Shown here in pieces: positions 44,881 to 56,925 of a DNA stretch of 64,000 bases. Origin of the DNA: Anodontia alba (taxonomy: Eukaryota > Mollusca > Bivalvia > Lucinida > Lucinidae); contig OZ024830.1 of assembly GCA_964016985.1 (NCBI GenBank), positions 58,016,104 through 58,080,103 of the forward strand. The letters are read 5' to 3'. Position 1 is the stretch's first letter; each line of letters starts with the position of its first letter. The notes under the pieces are model-generated. The model worked only from the letters and a program-made list of their open reading frames with translations, was not told where the DNA came from and did no database searches. A program made the translations under genes and the position numbers.

Positions 44881-44933
44881 TATCCTGCACATCCTGCACA
44901 TCTACCCGGTCCGACCAGGACCCTCACTATAAA

Positions 44934-45033
44934 GATCAAACATGGTTTTTCATGCATTAACATTCGCCAGGTTCCGAGGGAGGTTTCCAAGCGACCTGGC
45001 GAATGCTAAAGCATTGAAATACCATGTTCGATC
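44934..45033. repeat. 100-bp imperfect hairpin
   Basis: GATCAAACATGGT, TCATGCATTA and CATTCGCCAGGT on the left mirror ACCTGGCGAATG, TAAAGCATTGA and ACCATGTTCGATC on the right. Loop about 22 bases. Confidence 0.8.
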
Positions 45034-45334
45034 TCTATTATTGCATAAAAACTGAAAACGTTGCTACATTTCGTGTTATTTCTTGCACTGTTTTGTTTCG
45101 CCTTTTCACCGATGTCTCGCAAACGCAATTTCCATGGACTATGCTCGTCTTAGGGCCGGGAAGTTCACATCTCGTGACGGCAGCAATTCTCCGGTCCCGG
45201 TACGAGCATATTGAAAGTTGGTAGCCGTGCTTGCATGTGAATCGCCTTGTTAATACGCAGCTTTTTCGCCGGTTAATACACGGCTGTTAAAAATGTGCGA
45301 CACTGCTTTTATGCAGTAATGTCTATTTATAGTA
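45034..45334. other. Unassigned DNA
   Basis: No recognisable feature. Confidence 0.4.
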
Positions 45335-45694
45335 CAGTCGAACTTCGATGGCTCGAACATCTTTGGGACCATGGAAATGTGTTCGAGACATGGGTAGTTC
45401 GAGCCACTGAGGGTTAATTATGGTGCCAAGTCAGGAAGCAAATGGCGATAATTTAGGGATTTTTTTTTCGATTTTCTACACAATAATTGTATGTTGACTG
45501 TACTCATTAGAATCGCCTCAATGAGGCGATTCTAATGAGTACATTCAACATACAATTTCACAATGAAATAAGAAAATTTCCCTAAATGTTTGTTTTCTTG
45601 AGCTATCGGAAGAACGTCGTAGGGACTCTAAAACGAGTTCGAATTAGCCATGGTAAACGAGCCATCGGTGTTCGAGCTATCGAGGTTCGATTGT
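45335..45694 (-). repeat. HP2 foldback element, complete
   Basis: 360 bp, CAGTCGAACTTCGATGGCTC to its inverted partner GCTATCGAGGTTCGATTG, with TA on both sides (45333-45334 and 45695-45696). The centre TACTCATTAGAATCGCCTCA is perfectly palindromic. It is in inverted orientation relative to the 10462 copy. Confidence 0.92.
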
Positions 45695-45830
45695 ATATAA
45701 TTCGACGACAATAGATTACCCTCAAACTGCATTCTGAGTCTGGGATCTGCACAGACATTTGGGGCATCATATATGAACTAATTTTACCACTCCGTTAATG
45801 TTCAACTTTGTTTGTGAAGCCAAGGACTTT

Positions 45831-46115
45831 CATTACGAAAACACGCCTATTCAAATATATAGATAATTTTACCCACAAAAAAAAACCCCTGAAATTTTCA
45901 GCTAAAAACCTCTGATACTTTTCATATTTGTGCTCAAAACATAGATTGTGAGTACTCGTTAGAACCGCCTCGGCGAGGCGGTTCTAACGAGTACTCACAA
46001 TCTATGATATTGAGCAGAAATAAGAAAAATAATGTATACCCTTATAAACCCCAGTTTTACTATATGAAAGTAGGGTTTAAGGGGGTCAAAACTATATAGG
46101 CACGTTTTCGTAATG
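45831..46115 (-). repeat. HP1 element, copy 17
   Basis: Complete, 285 bp. A compensated stem change is visible (TGTGAGTACTC/GAGTACTCACA instead of GTGGG/CCCAC). Confidence 0.95.
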
Positions 46116-46154
46116 ATTTTTATCAAACGATAAGCTGATTAGAAAAAATGAAGT

Positions 46155-46275
46155 GTCTGCTGCCAGCCGGCTGGTAGCAGACTTTTAGGTCTGCTGTCAG
46201 CCGGCTGGCAGGAGACTTCTAGGTCCAGTGCCAGCCGGCTGGCAGCAGACCTAAAAGTCTCTTGCCAGCCAGCTA
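46155..46275. repeat. Array of CAGCCGGCTG palindromes
   Basis: Three GCCAGCCGGCTGGCAG-like palindromes in 121 bp (46162, 46197, 46230), spaced by AGACTTTTAGGTCTGCTG or its inverse; a fourth broken copy (GCCAGCCAGC) follows. Confidence 0.85.
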
Positions 46276-46852
46276 ATGGAATATAAAGAACTTTTAGGAA
46301 TAAAAGACTGAAGTGGTATTTATGTATATAACAACGTATAATACAATATGTAATAAACAAAATAGGAAATACAATGCAGTTGTTTGCATTCAATCAAGTG
46401 GTTATCATCGAACATATAGAAATCATTGTCAGAGCTCCCGAGAAACGAAAGCTAAAACAAGAAGTATCTTTAAAAAAGATAATTGTCGAAGGTAAAAACT
46501 GCAAACTTCTTTATAATTTGACTTTCAGGGCGACGAACAACTTCAACACTTCACGCCGACAAAGCGATTCGCTGTGATTGACTTGTGAAAATGCGCAAAT
46601 GAAAATAGTGTGGGAATTTTGGAGAAGAAGAATAGTCTGACTTGCAAATGACTCGTAGTAAATACAATAAACATCAAGAATGAGATTATCTTTAAACTGT
46701 TAACCTCGACAAATCGTACATTGACCCTTAAATAAATTCTAAATAAAACATCGCAAAAGGCGCAGTAATACGTATTTAAAAATTACGGGAAAATATGGAG
46801 TGTTCGAGTGACGCTTTCGTTGACTCGAGGAGAAACTGATTCGCTTCGAGAG
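46276..46852. other. Unassigned DNA
   Basis: No recognisable feature. Confidence 0.4.
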
Positions 46853-47527
46853 GGGAGAGTTTAAAAGCCGGAAGTAAAGGTCGGAAGAGAGAACCAAAAG
46901 TTGGGATTAAATTTTGACAATTTATTAATGGCATTAAACATGCATATATCGGGATGAAATCTGGAACACATGTAGAATACTGCTTCTTCTAAAAAATGCA
47001 TATCAGATTATGTCTGAAGATTAAATATTTTTCCCGTTCTGAACCAAAATATTCGACTCTGTTTCACGATTTGGGGTCGGAACCAAATTTTGCGGTGTTG
47101 ACGATGTCAAGCATTTTGTAAATTATGGTCAGTTTGGGGTTACAAAGGGAATCGTTTTAATAATTTTCATTTAAAAAAAAAGGTCACGAATCAGAAAAAT
47201 ATAGAAAAAAATTAAATTATTTTATATTACCGTCTAGTAAATATTTGACCCGGGATCAGGTCGGGACTAATTGCTTAATTTCTGGCTTGAGATAGGACCC
47301 AGATTAGCACTATTTCTGGTGCGATGTGCATTGTGTCTCTCAGTTAAATAAAATTATTGCAAACTTGAATAAATCATTAAATATGCATGTCTGATTAAAT
47401 TAAAGTTTAAGACATGCCACGTACTTGACATCAGAAATAACCGAATTTGGGCCCTATGTCAAGCTAGAAAGAATGAAATTAACCGACATTTGGTCTCGAC
47501 CGTTAGTCCCGTCTTTTAAACTCTCCC
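46853..47527. mobile_element. Non-autonomous TIR element, 675 bp, with 7-bp duplication
   Basis: GGGAGAGTTTAAAAGCCGG is the left end and GTCTTTTAAACTCTCCC the inverted right end. TTCGAGA flanks both sides (46845-46851 and 47528-47534; the eighth base differs). No coding frame. A 7-8 bp duplication suggests a hAT- or Mutator-like mobiliser. Confidence 0.75.
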
Positions 47528-48914
47528 TTCGAGATTAAGTAGGTTGAAAGACTGGTGATACCAGGATATCTCTATATAAAGACAGACCCTGGTCCTACTA
47601 AATACCACAAAGTGTTACATTACGTAAACGTGCAACGGAAGTGTCTATGGTTGAGTAGGACAGCTAGGGTAGGATGACTTGCGTCAGATAGGGTAAGAAG
47701 AGCGACTAACTGGTAGACTTATCCAAACCCACCTATCTCAACATATCTTACCAGACAATATGCAAACCACCATGCACTATGCATTGCGCCCCAATACTGC
47801 TTGAAAAGCAATAGTTTGGGGGCGAAACGACTAGGGTTTGGAAAAAAATCAACTAGTCAGGTATTTGGTTTGGACTTCCATCCGTACTTCAGGCGTTTAT
47901 AATTTTCTTGCTGCACTTATTTGATAGTCGACTTACACATAGACCATTTAATCAAGCGGTTCTATTTTATGTGACGACTGTCGAACGCACCTGCAGGTAC
48001 GATGGATCAAAATTGCTACGCAATGCAATAAACTGTTCATATTATTATTATTATTTCTTAATAAACAATATATTATATACTTCAAATCAATTTTAAATGG
48101 TATATTATGATATCAAATAAAAAAAATCGGATAATTAGTACATAAAGATACAGTAATCACAAAATTTTCATAATAAAATATTATGGTATAAATTGGGTTT
48201 CATATTCCACTGCAAACCTAATCTTAATATGTCTTCATCAAAAAAGCATTTTTGGTGGCCACCAGTATACCAGAAATTTCTTTAGTACTTTAGTGCTACA
48301 TCTGGGCAGTATGAAACACGATATTTCCCATTTTTTAAACCTTGCAAAACACGTTTTATGACATGTCAAAACGATGTACCCTAGTGACAAATGCACCAGT
48401 GGTGTAATAAGACTTTCGCTAGGACAATGGTTAAGTATTTAGGTCTTTTCACATGCAGTCCTTATCACTGGTGAAAATTTGCATTTGCATAGCTTTGTTT
48501 AACAGGAAACTAATTAAAGAAGTTTCACAAGGTTTAAATACCGTGATTTTAAACGGCAAAATGATACAGATGTGCCAATTTTATCATATATTGGGCAAAA
48601 TGTTTCATGAAGAAAATGTAAAGTTAATATAAGAGCTTCTGTATTGCAATGTACAATTTATTTGGTTTATTTTACCATATTTATTGCACACAGCATGATC
48701 ATGGATCCCCTTTTCTAAAATCAAAGCTAAAATAAAAGAAGAGAATGCATTCAGAGTTGAAAAATAGAACTATATTCCGGTTGGCATGGAACGTGTAAGT
48801 ATATTACCCCATCAGTATAGCGTTATAAGGGTGTTATAGCAATAGTTGTTTAGAAATAAATAACTTTAACGCACAGGATTTGATCAAACTGTGCAGTTAA
48901 AGTGTTTCCTCTCC
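47528..48914. other. Unassigned AT-rich DNA
   Basis: No recognisable coding signal. The minus strand beyond 48915 does not continue the Penelope reading. Confidence 0.4.
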
Positions 48915-49532
48915 GAAAAAAAGAAAAAAAAAGAAAGAAAAAAAGTTTGGTCAATTCAATCAATAAGTTTATCTTTAATTAGATGATGTGGTATGGTAGT
49001 ATACAGTAAGGATCAATCATAGGTGCACAATTTAGAAGCCATAAAATCTTTAGATTTAAATTTAATAATAAGAACTTCTCTAGAATATTTCATTCACAAA
49101 AAAGGGGTTTCCGTCCCTTTCGTAAACAGTTTCATAGTATCCAAACCAGTGTTTTAATAGCAGTAAGGCATGAAAACAGTTTGGACAATACAGTGGCCAT
49201 GCATGAAATCGAATTTGCAATGGAACGTGCTTTATAAGGTAGTTTATGAAGTATAAGTAACCAATATAATGTAGGAACTTTTCTTTGTTTTCTTTTAAAC
49301 CAACTACAAACCTAGTAGTAATATTAATACAATGGCTGTCAATAAGAGCCCTCTTATTGGTAGAAATCCGTTCGTATGTTTAAGTACTACCAAACTACGC
49401 TACTACCAAACTTTTGTATTAAGGTATTGATATAAAGAGGTCGTTACCCAACAACAATATTATTAATAGCTTTATTAGCTGGTGCAAAAACATAATTCCT
49501 ATGAATTGCTTGATAATTTGTTTCAAATATCG

Positions 49533-49564
<32 letters not shown>

Positions 49565-50160
49565 ATTTAGGTTCAGGAGGAAGAAGATCAAGGTTATTAG
49601 AGTAAACCAAATACTTTAATCCATCATCCGCTATAAATCTTTAATTTTCAATCATATAAAGTATTAGAATCAAAATGCTCTTGTTTACACTAGCGCGTAC
49701 TAGATTTAAAGCACCGGCAATTGTTTGCTGACATTTTTATGTCAATGTGGGCGGAGAATCTATATTTAGGTCTTTTGAAAATGATTGAACAGATTTGTGG
49801 GTTAGTAATACTCTTCAAATTACCAGTAATAATATGACCCGCTGGTTGATAAAAAATTTTAGAATCTTTACAGTCTCAAGAATCAGGGGAACTGGCTTCA
49901 GTATCAAAATTAGAAACTAATTTGTTAAAATTAAGTATAGCAATACCATTAGCAATTATTATACTTGTAACATATAATAGAGGATTTCGTGTTTTCAAAA
50001 TATGAAGGTATAGATGATACAACATTATTGTCCCTAAATATGCTAGGTAAATCTATGAATTCAAAACCTTTATTATTGAATGGAATTATGATAATGTGTC
50101 TTATATGGTTAATTTCAGATTCAATGTACGGACGAAGAGCATATGAGTGTAACATCTACT
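48915..50160 (-). pseudogene. Penelope-like retroelement fragment
   Basis: Minus-strand pieces in correct order: FEFIDLPSIFRDNNVVSSIP (about 50060), QPAGHIITGNLKSITNPQIC (about 49840), LDLLPPEPKF, a run of about 32 A residues on the plus strand (49531-49562) that breaks the frame, HRNYVFAPANKAINNIVVG (about 49480), VPTLYWLLILHKLPYKAR (about 49280), and a TYD.SLLYTTIPHHLIKDKL block (about 49000). These are the N-terminal region and first RT blocks of Penelope-like elements. The palm with the catalytic Asp pair and the GIY-YIG endonuclease are absent. Several stops and frameshifts show it is dead. Confidence 0.75.
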
Positions 50161-50794
50161 TAATAGAGCTGCTTCATGTTTGCGATCATAGAATTTATCG
50201 GCCTCGTCATCTAATTTACGAAATAAGGAAATTGTCCGTGAAGCTAGTTTAGAAAGCATTTATGATTTTAAAAGGATGTATAAATCTAAAAGAGTAATGG
50301 CAGCTTTATGTTTCCGTTTATAACTCCCATTTGTGCGCTTACTATGAGATCGTTTCTTGCGTTTTTAATATCTAAAAGGTAAACTGCATCGAAATCGAGC
50401 ATTTTAGAGACATTTTCTTCATGGTTAATTTTATGATAAAATCCAAGTGTAAAGCGTTTTGTAATGTGTAATATTGCATACTGAACATTTTTATATATTC
50501 TGGCAGCGATTCTGGACTGTGTGTTCATGCTTCACTGGTGCGATCTACATCTTTATAGATCTGAAATGCTCCCTTGGCACAACATGAAAGACAAAAGAAA
50601 TGTATTCAGCTTGATACCTACTTTGTATGCATTGCATAAATCTAAAATTAAAAAGAAACCGTTGCTGTGGCGAATCAATATACTTTACAAAGCCTTCCGT
50701 CACACATCGATATTAAATAAATTTAGGTTCTTTTTGTCGTGACCCGACCCAGATAATGTCAGAAAATATTAAAATTTATTGGACAACACTGTTT
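50161..50794 (-). other. Probable 5' part of the Penelope-like fragment
   Basis: Minus-strand open frame at 50528-50286 (KMLDFDAVYLLDIKNARNDL) lies in line upstream of the Penelope-like pieces and may be its N-terminal region; not independently recognised. Confidence 0.35.
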
Positions 50795-52510
50795 GTTTTA
50801 GGGGAAATCATATTAGCGAAAGGCAAAGTGTTATATCATTAACTTTATATTATCTTAATGTATTTAAGCCGCAGCATGACAAAACTAACTTGACTTGTGC
50901 ACCTGGCGAAGACTCAGATCAGTCCGTATGAAGAAAGCTGAAGTCATTTGCTATTTATTGAGTACACAGGGAAGACATTGACCATTCATCGCTGTATTCA
51001 CAGGCCCTTTATGTCCTGTGGCAGCTTATGACAGTGATAAACATTTTGGTTTTAATCAGGACTACATGTAAGTGCTACTCTTGTGTTAAATATATGCCCT
51101 TCTTGCCATGAGACTATGCCTGTACCAATATTGTTTAATTAGAAATATTTTTTTGTTGTTACATAGATTAAACATGTAACAAAAAGACATGAATTGATAT
51201 GCACTGGTTAGCTAGATTGCAGATTAATGGATAATCTACGTAACACACCTGATACTGTAACAGAATAAAGAATGCAATAGTGTCATGTTTATCTTTTAAT
51301 TCTGAAAAATCATATTTCAAAACCGAGTATTCATTCAAGAGATAACAATCCAGGTAAAGACTTTTACAGAGACAAAAAATCACTTAAAATAAGACATTAA
51401 GGTGTTACATTTTTTACCACTGAAAAATTATGAAGCAAAGTCATGTGAGAGTCAGACATATAATTTATCTGTAAATACTTTATTTAAACATAAAAAAAAA
51501 AAATATTAGATTTTGCCATAAATTGAAAACTTCAGGACAGTAATCAGCATTTTATACAAAAGCGGCCTTGATGCAGATAGCAACTTTACTGTTAACAGTA
51601 TTAAATGTATATAACTAACACAGGATATCGGCATTAAATTTGCAGTTTTAGAAATGCTGACAAAAACTTCAAACTAATATAAAAAAGAGACACTAAATAC
51701 TGATGCAGATTATCATAGAGAAAACAACCAAAGACCACAGTATGTAGATATTTAAGCTGTTACCTACGTTACCATGGGCAGAATGATATAGCAGAGACAT
51801 GTTTTAATGCGCCTATGTATCTCATACTACTGAGATATAATGCTAAAATAAGAATTCAATTCACTTTATTTGTACAACTTCTAGGCTGCATTTGAAGTGA
51901 TATTATGTGAAAATGTTGCATTCCACAGTGGGTTACTTTGCTTAACAGCTAATTAGTGACAGAGTATAAAAGCTAGAGAAATAATGTTTACAGCTTTGGA
52001 AAGCGTATTTAAATATCTTATCAGAAACTACAATCTTAAGGTCACAAAGGCAAACCACAATCTATGAAAATGAACTATATGAGTTACAATACTCATTTCC
52101 AAATGGCACATTAGAAAATGTAACATGCATAACGCCATATAAGACCAAAAAGAATTTTCAAACATCACTTTTTGTAGCTAGTGGATTGTTCTTAAATTTC
52201 ATATATTAAGTTGTAACATTTAATTACCTTTGCTCAAATTATCACGGGTCTAATAATTTCTTATGGTATTATACGTTTTGTAGGGGTAACGAATGTAACG
52301 GACTGTTACTCAGTAATGCCCCCATCGCCAGATGGCTAACATGCTGCAAAATATCGGCAAGATAATATGCTTTAAGAAAAACATGGTCTACAAAATTCCC
52401 CCTGTATGCTGTATGTGTGTGTGTGGGGGGGGGAGGTTGTTGGGGGTGGTGGAGTGTGGGGGGTGGGGGGTAGAGGGTAAACCAAAGCTGGCCAGCGGCC
52501 TATATGTATT
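50795..52510 (+). repeat. Left arm of a giant inverted repeat
   Basis: Mirrors 54590-56715. Anchors are TTTAGGGGAAATCATATTA (50801) with TAATATGATTTCCCACAAAA (56701), CAGGACTACATGTAA (51059) with TTACATGTAGTCCTG (56418), TTACCTACGTTACCATGGGC (51761) with GCCCATAGTAACGTAGGTAA, and GGCCAGCGGCC (52491) with GGCCGCTGGCC (54595). Identity looks moderate, with many small gaps. Confidence 0.78.
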
Positions 52511-52522
52511 CAGATTTTTTTT

Positions 52523-53140
52523 AAAGAAAAGGCCTTTGATAGTGTCCGTCACAAAAGACTCATAAAGAAAATCAAACTATATTGAATAAAAGGGGCACTA
52601 TTGAAATGGCTAAGGATTTTTTTTTTGGATCAAAGACTACAGAGTAGTGATCAACGGAAACTCTTCAATCAGAACAGAGGTATTCTCTAGCATACCGCAG
52701 GTGTCCATTTTTGATCATCTATTGTTTACAACATACATAACTGTCCTTCTAGGAATTGTTAGAAAAGTCTACAAATTATGTAAATTTGCGAACGACAGTA
52801 CATTATACCATAACATTGCTTCAGAAGCGAACCAAAAAGATTTACAAGAAGAAATAAAAAGACTTTGTCAGTGGAGTAATGACTGGTTATTGGGGTTAAA
52901 CATCAAGAAGTGTATAGTGTTTCTTACGGTAACATACATTTTGGTAGGGAATATAAAATGACCGTTACTCATGATAACTCTCATTCACTTGCAACCGAGG
53001 ACTGAGAATGTAACCTAGTCATACTGTTTAAGAAAACCCTGAAGTTTGATGAATATATTGATACAATAAATAAAGTGAATAGAATCATTGGTTTGATTAA
53101 AAGGAAATTTACTTATATGGATAAAATAATTAAGCTCCCA
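52523..53140 (+). pseudogene. Non-LTR reverse transcriptase remnant
   Basis: KAFDSVRHKRLIKKIKLY opens the RT fingers/palm region. VVINGNSSIRTEVFSSIPQV follows, then FANDSTLYH in place of the F/YADD catalytic box (one Asp replaced by Asn). The rest reads QWSNDWLLGLNIKKC and, after frame changes, LKFDEYIDTINKVNRIIGLI with KRKFTYMD. A resumed piece LRLYVALVRSKLSYGNLIFY lies at 53504-53566, separated by an insertion of about 360 bp. Jockey/CR1-type order. Dead because of stops, frameshifts and the active-site change. Confidence 0.8.
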
Positions 53141-53142
53141 AA

Positions 53143-53310
53143 CTTGATAGTTAAAATGGTGATAATTTGAAATAACCGATAGGATTGGTTGTGACTCTAA
53201 GCCTTATATGCCTTACGACTGTCTGAATTAGATTTAGCTGCCAAGGATTTATAACGAGGTATTAAAAAAAACTTCTTTGGTCCCTACCCCTGATATACCA
53301 TTTATACCAC
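53143..53310 (+). repeat. Inserted segment with inverted copy at 58070-58260
   Basis: AACTTGATAGTTAAAATGGT through ATAGGATTGGTTGTG and GATTTAGCTGCCAAG to CCCTGATATACCATTTAT is repeated on the opposite strand about 5 kb away. Confidence 0.75.
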
Positions 53311-53662
53311 ACAGAAATTGATACAATCAGACTCACATCAAGTTCTCAACATCAAAGGAAAAGCAGAAAAAACACAATGAAACAACCACAAAAAGAACAA
53401 ATGGCAAGCAGTCAGTAGCTCTTTCCAAAAAAGATGTCAGCTCTGTCCAAACGTAACTAATATATATTTAACTTACATAAAAGTTAAAAGAGAAAAAAAA
53501 AGTCTATTCTTAAGACTGTATGTGGCTTTAGTAAGATCTAAACTCAGTTATGGCAACCTGATATTTTATCCAATATAAAATAAAAAAAAAAGCAAAACGC
53601 GGCGTCTGATAAGGGTCTACACTATTTGCATACAGGTATTGCTGTATGCACTAGAGACTTCT

Positions 53663-53878
53663 CATTACGAAAACACACTTATTCAAATGTATAGAAATTT
53701 TCACCTCCAAAAACTGAAAATTTTCAGATAAAAATCTTTGATATTATTTTATATTTCTGCTCAAAACGTAGATTGTGGATATTCATCAGAACCGCCTAGA
53801 CAAGGGCGTTCTAACGAGTTTTACTTTATTAAAGTTGGGTTTAAGGGGTCAAAATTATATAGACATGTTTTCGCGATG
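53663..53878 (-). repeat. HP1 element, copy 18, arm deleted
   Basis: CATTACG to CGCGATG, but the sequence from the second stem arm to the GTTTTACT block is deleted, so the palindrome cannot form. Confidence 0.88.
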
Positions 53879-53982
53879 TTGAATTGGAAATGAACGTGTC
53901 CAAAGAGAGAAAGAAGGTCCACTAGGCATAACTGGGTCAAACCATCTCTTGCAAACAGGTCTATAAGGTTAAATTCATTTGC

Positions 53983-54261
53983 CATCACGAAATCATACCT
54001 ATATAATTTTGACCCTCTTAAACCTCATTTTTATATAGTAAAACTAGGGTTTACAGGGGTATACATAATTTTTCTTATTTCTGCTCAAAAACATAGATTG
54101 TGGGCACTCGTTAGAACCGCCTCATCGAGGCGGTTCTAACGAGTACCCACAATCTATGTGTTGAGCAGAAATATGCAAAATATGAGAACTGTTATCTGAC
54201 AATTTTCATTTTTTGGGTAGTAAAATTTTCAATATATTTGAATAGGCGTGTTTTCGTTATG
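53983..54261 (+). repeat. HP1 element, copy 19
   Basis: Complete, 279 bp, facing copy 18 across 104 bp; perfect CATCGAGG centre. Confidence 0.94.
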
Positions 54262-54589
54262 CTATGAGAAACAGTCTAGGTGGAAATAGTTGATAATCAG
54301 ATGCTGTAAATTCTAAGACTATAATTGAGTTCAGGACAAAACTGGACAAATTTTGAAGCGACAAAAGATATGGCCAAACTGAATTAGACCAAGCCATACG
54401 AAAATGTGTCTTCAGCGAAGGCCCAGATCAGCCTTCCCTGTCCGCTCATAGAATCATTGGATACTACAGAATGGAGAATAAAGGCCCGGATGATGCTACT
54501 CATATACAGGATGAGCTGAATGTTCGAGGGCACTTTTTTGCTTGACGCAGCCCAGATATATACCAAGTGGAGAGAAATCATAATTAACC

Positions 54590-56715
54590 ATACAGGCCGC
54601 TGGCCAGCTATGGTTTACCTCCCACCGCCCCACCCCACCCCAGGGGGAATTTTGTAGACCATGTTTTTCTTATTATATTATTTGCTTATTATCTTGCAAG
54701 TATTTTTGCAGCATGTTAGCCATCTGGTTATAGGGGCGTTGCCCAGTAACAATCTGTTACATCCGTTACATCCGTTACCCCTTCAAAAAGTTTAATACTA
54801 TAGGAAACTACTAAAGCTATGAGAAATGGAACAAAAATAATTATATGTTCCAACTTAATGTATGAAATTACAGAACAGTACACTAGCTACAAAATGTAAT
54901 ATTTGAAAGTTCTTGTTATATTTACATGTTATATTTTCTATGGTACCCTTTGAAAATGAGTATTTTAACTAATACAGTTTATTTTTATAGATTTTACATA
55001 GCCCCTATTACCTTAACGTTGTCATTTATGATATGGTATTAAAATATCCTTTCAAAAGCTGCAAAAATGATCTCTCTAACTGTTATACTTTATCAGTAAT
55101 TTGGTGTTTAGCAAAGTCCCCCCTTTATCAAATGTAATATTGAAAAAAAAATCACATAATATCACACCAAATGCAGCCTAGAAATTGTACAAATAAAGCG
55201 TATTCTTATTATAGCATTACATCTTAGTAATATGAGATACATAAAAACCCGTCTCTGCCATATCATTCTGCCCATAGTAACGTAGGTAACATCTAAGCTG
55301 TCTACATACTGTGGGCTTTGGTGGCTTTCTGTATGGTAGTCTGCATCAGTTTTTATGTATCCTTTAGAAGTTTTTGAAAGCATTTCCACTATTCTTTGTC
55401 AATTATATACATTCGTCAGTTATATACATTCAACACAGTTAACAGTAAAGTTGCTATCTGCATTATAGCCACTTTTGCGTTAAATACTGAATACTGTTCT
55501 GAAGTGTTTAAATTATGGCAAAAGCTTACAATTTCTTTATGTCTAAATAAAATATCTTCAGATGAGTTATATGTGAAATCCTCACATATTTTTTCTTAAT
55601 AATGAATCAATGGTAACATATATAATACCATTATGTCTAAATTTTAAAGCATTTTTGTCTCTGTAAAGGTCTTTACCTATACTGTTATCGCGTGAATTAA
55701 TACTCACTTATAAAATAATATTTTTTCATTATAAAAAGATAAAAATGACACTTTTGCCTTAATTATTCCTTTACATTATTAGGTGTGTTACGTAAATAAT
55801 TTATTTATCTGCAATTTAGTAGCCACTTTTGCGTTATATACTGAATACTGTCTGAAGTTTTTAATTTATGACAAATGCTTATAATTTCTTTATGTCTAAA
55901 TAAAATATCTTCAGATGAATCATATGTCAAGCCCTCATATGTCTTTTCTTAATAATGAATCAATGCTAACACCTGTAACACCTTTATGTCTTAATTTTAA
56001 GGACTTTTTGATTCTGTAAAGGTCTTTACCGACACTATAATCGCTGGAATTAATACTCACCTATAAAATAACAATTTTTCATAACAAAAGGATAAAAATG
56101 ACGCTTTTGCTTTATTATTCCTTTACATTATCAGGTGTGTTACGTAAATAATTTATTTATCTGCAATTTAGCTAACAAATGCATATTGGTATATTAAGAC
56201 GATCCAAATTATCACAGCTTGCTACACTTATTTTTTATTTATGATTTTCGTTTATGACTTTCAATTCTATATTAAAAACATGGCACATTATGCAGTTGAT
56301 CACAAAGTCTTTCTGTTTAATGTATGTGACATAAAACATTGTTTATGATTAAACAATATTGGTAAAAGCATAGTCTCATGCCAAGAAGCGCATGTATTTT
56401 ATACTAGAGTAGCCATTACATGTAGTCCTGATTAAAACCAACTGTTCACTATCATAAGCTGTCGCAGGGCATAAAGGGCATATGAACAAAGCGATGACTG
56501 AACAGGTCTTCCTTGTGTGCTCAAAGAATAGCAAAATAACTCAGCTTTCTTCATGCAGACTGCAAAGACTGATCAGACTGAGCGGACAACCAGGCTGAAT
56601 CTAAATCTTCGTCAGGAGCATCAATTCAGTTGTTAATTTTGACATGTTGCAGTTTAAATACATTGAGATAGCATAAAGTAACCCATATAGCACTTTACCG
56701 TAATATGATTTCCCA
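54590..56715 (-). repeat. Right arm of the giant inverted repeat
   Basis: Inverted partner of 50795-52510. It is about 400 bp longer because of an internal tandem duplication (55466-56172). The spacer between the arms is about 2.1 kb. Confidence 0.78.
55466..56172 (+). repeat. Tandem duplication, 354-bp unit
   Basis: TAGCCACTTTTGCGTTA begins units at 55466 and 55820. Each passes through TTTCTTTATGTCTAAATAAA and ends with TATTTATCTGCAATTTAG. Confidence 0.88.
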
Positions 56716-56925
56716 CAAAACAAAGAGTGTTACTTTATCTCTTAAGTATACAGAAAACAATAATCCTTAAAGATAAGTGTTTAACATTAGGCAATTTAGA
56801 AACATAGATACACAATGAAATTAAGTATATATTAGAGCAATTCAGTGACTTTAGCACCTTTAGAGATCAACTGCACTCTTACGGTGAAAATAAAAATGGT
56901 ATGCAACTTGATTTTCGTGTGTTCC
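56716..56925. other. Unassigned DNA
   Basis: No recognisable feature. Confidence 0.4.

Noticed and set aside
43617..45000. CRISPR-like repeated palindromes
   Set aside because: Spacing is irregular, the repeats are 280 bp elements in both orientations and the organism is eukaryotic.
49989..50252. 87-residue plus-strand open frame
   Set aside because: Antisense to the Penelope-like pieces on the minus strand.
54384..54581. 65-residue minus-strand frame between the giant repeat and HP1
   Set aside because: Gives a vague sense of a repeated molluscan peptide but no family could be named, and a neighbouring frame looks equally plausible.
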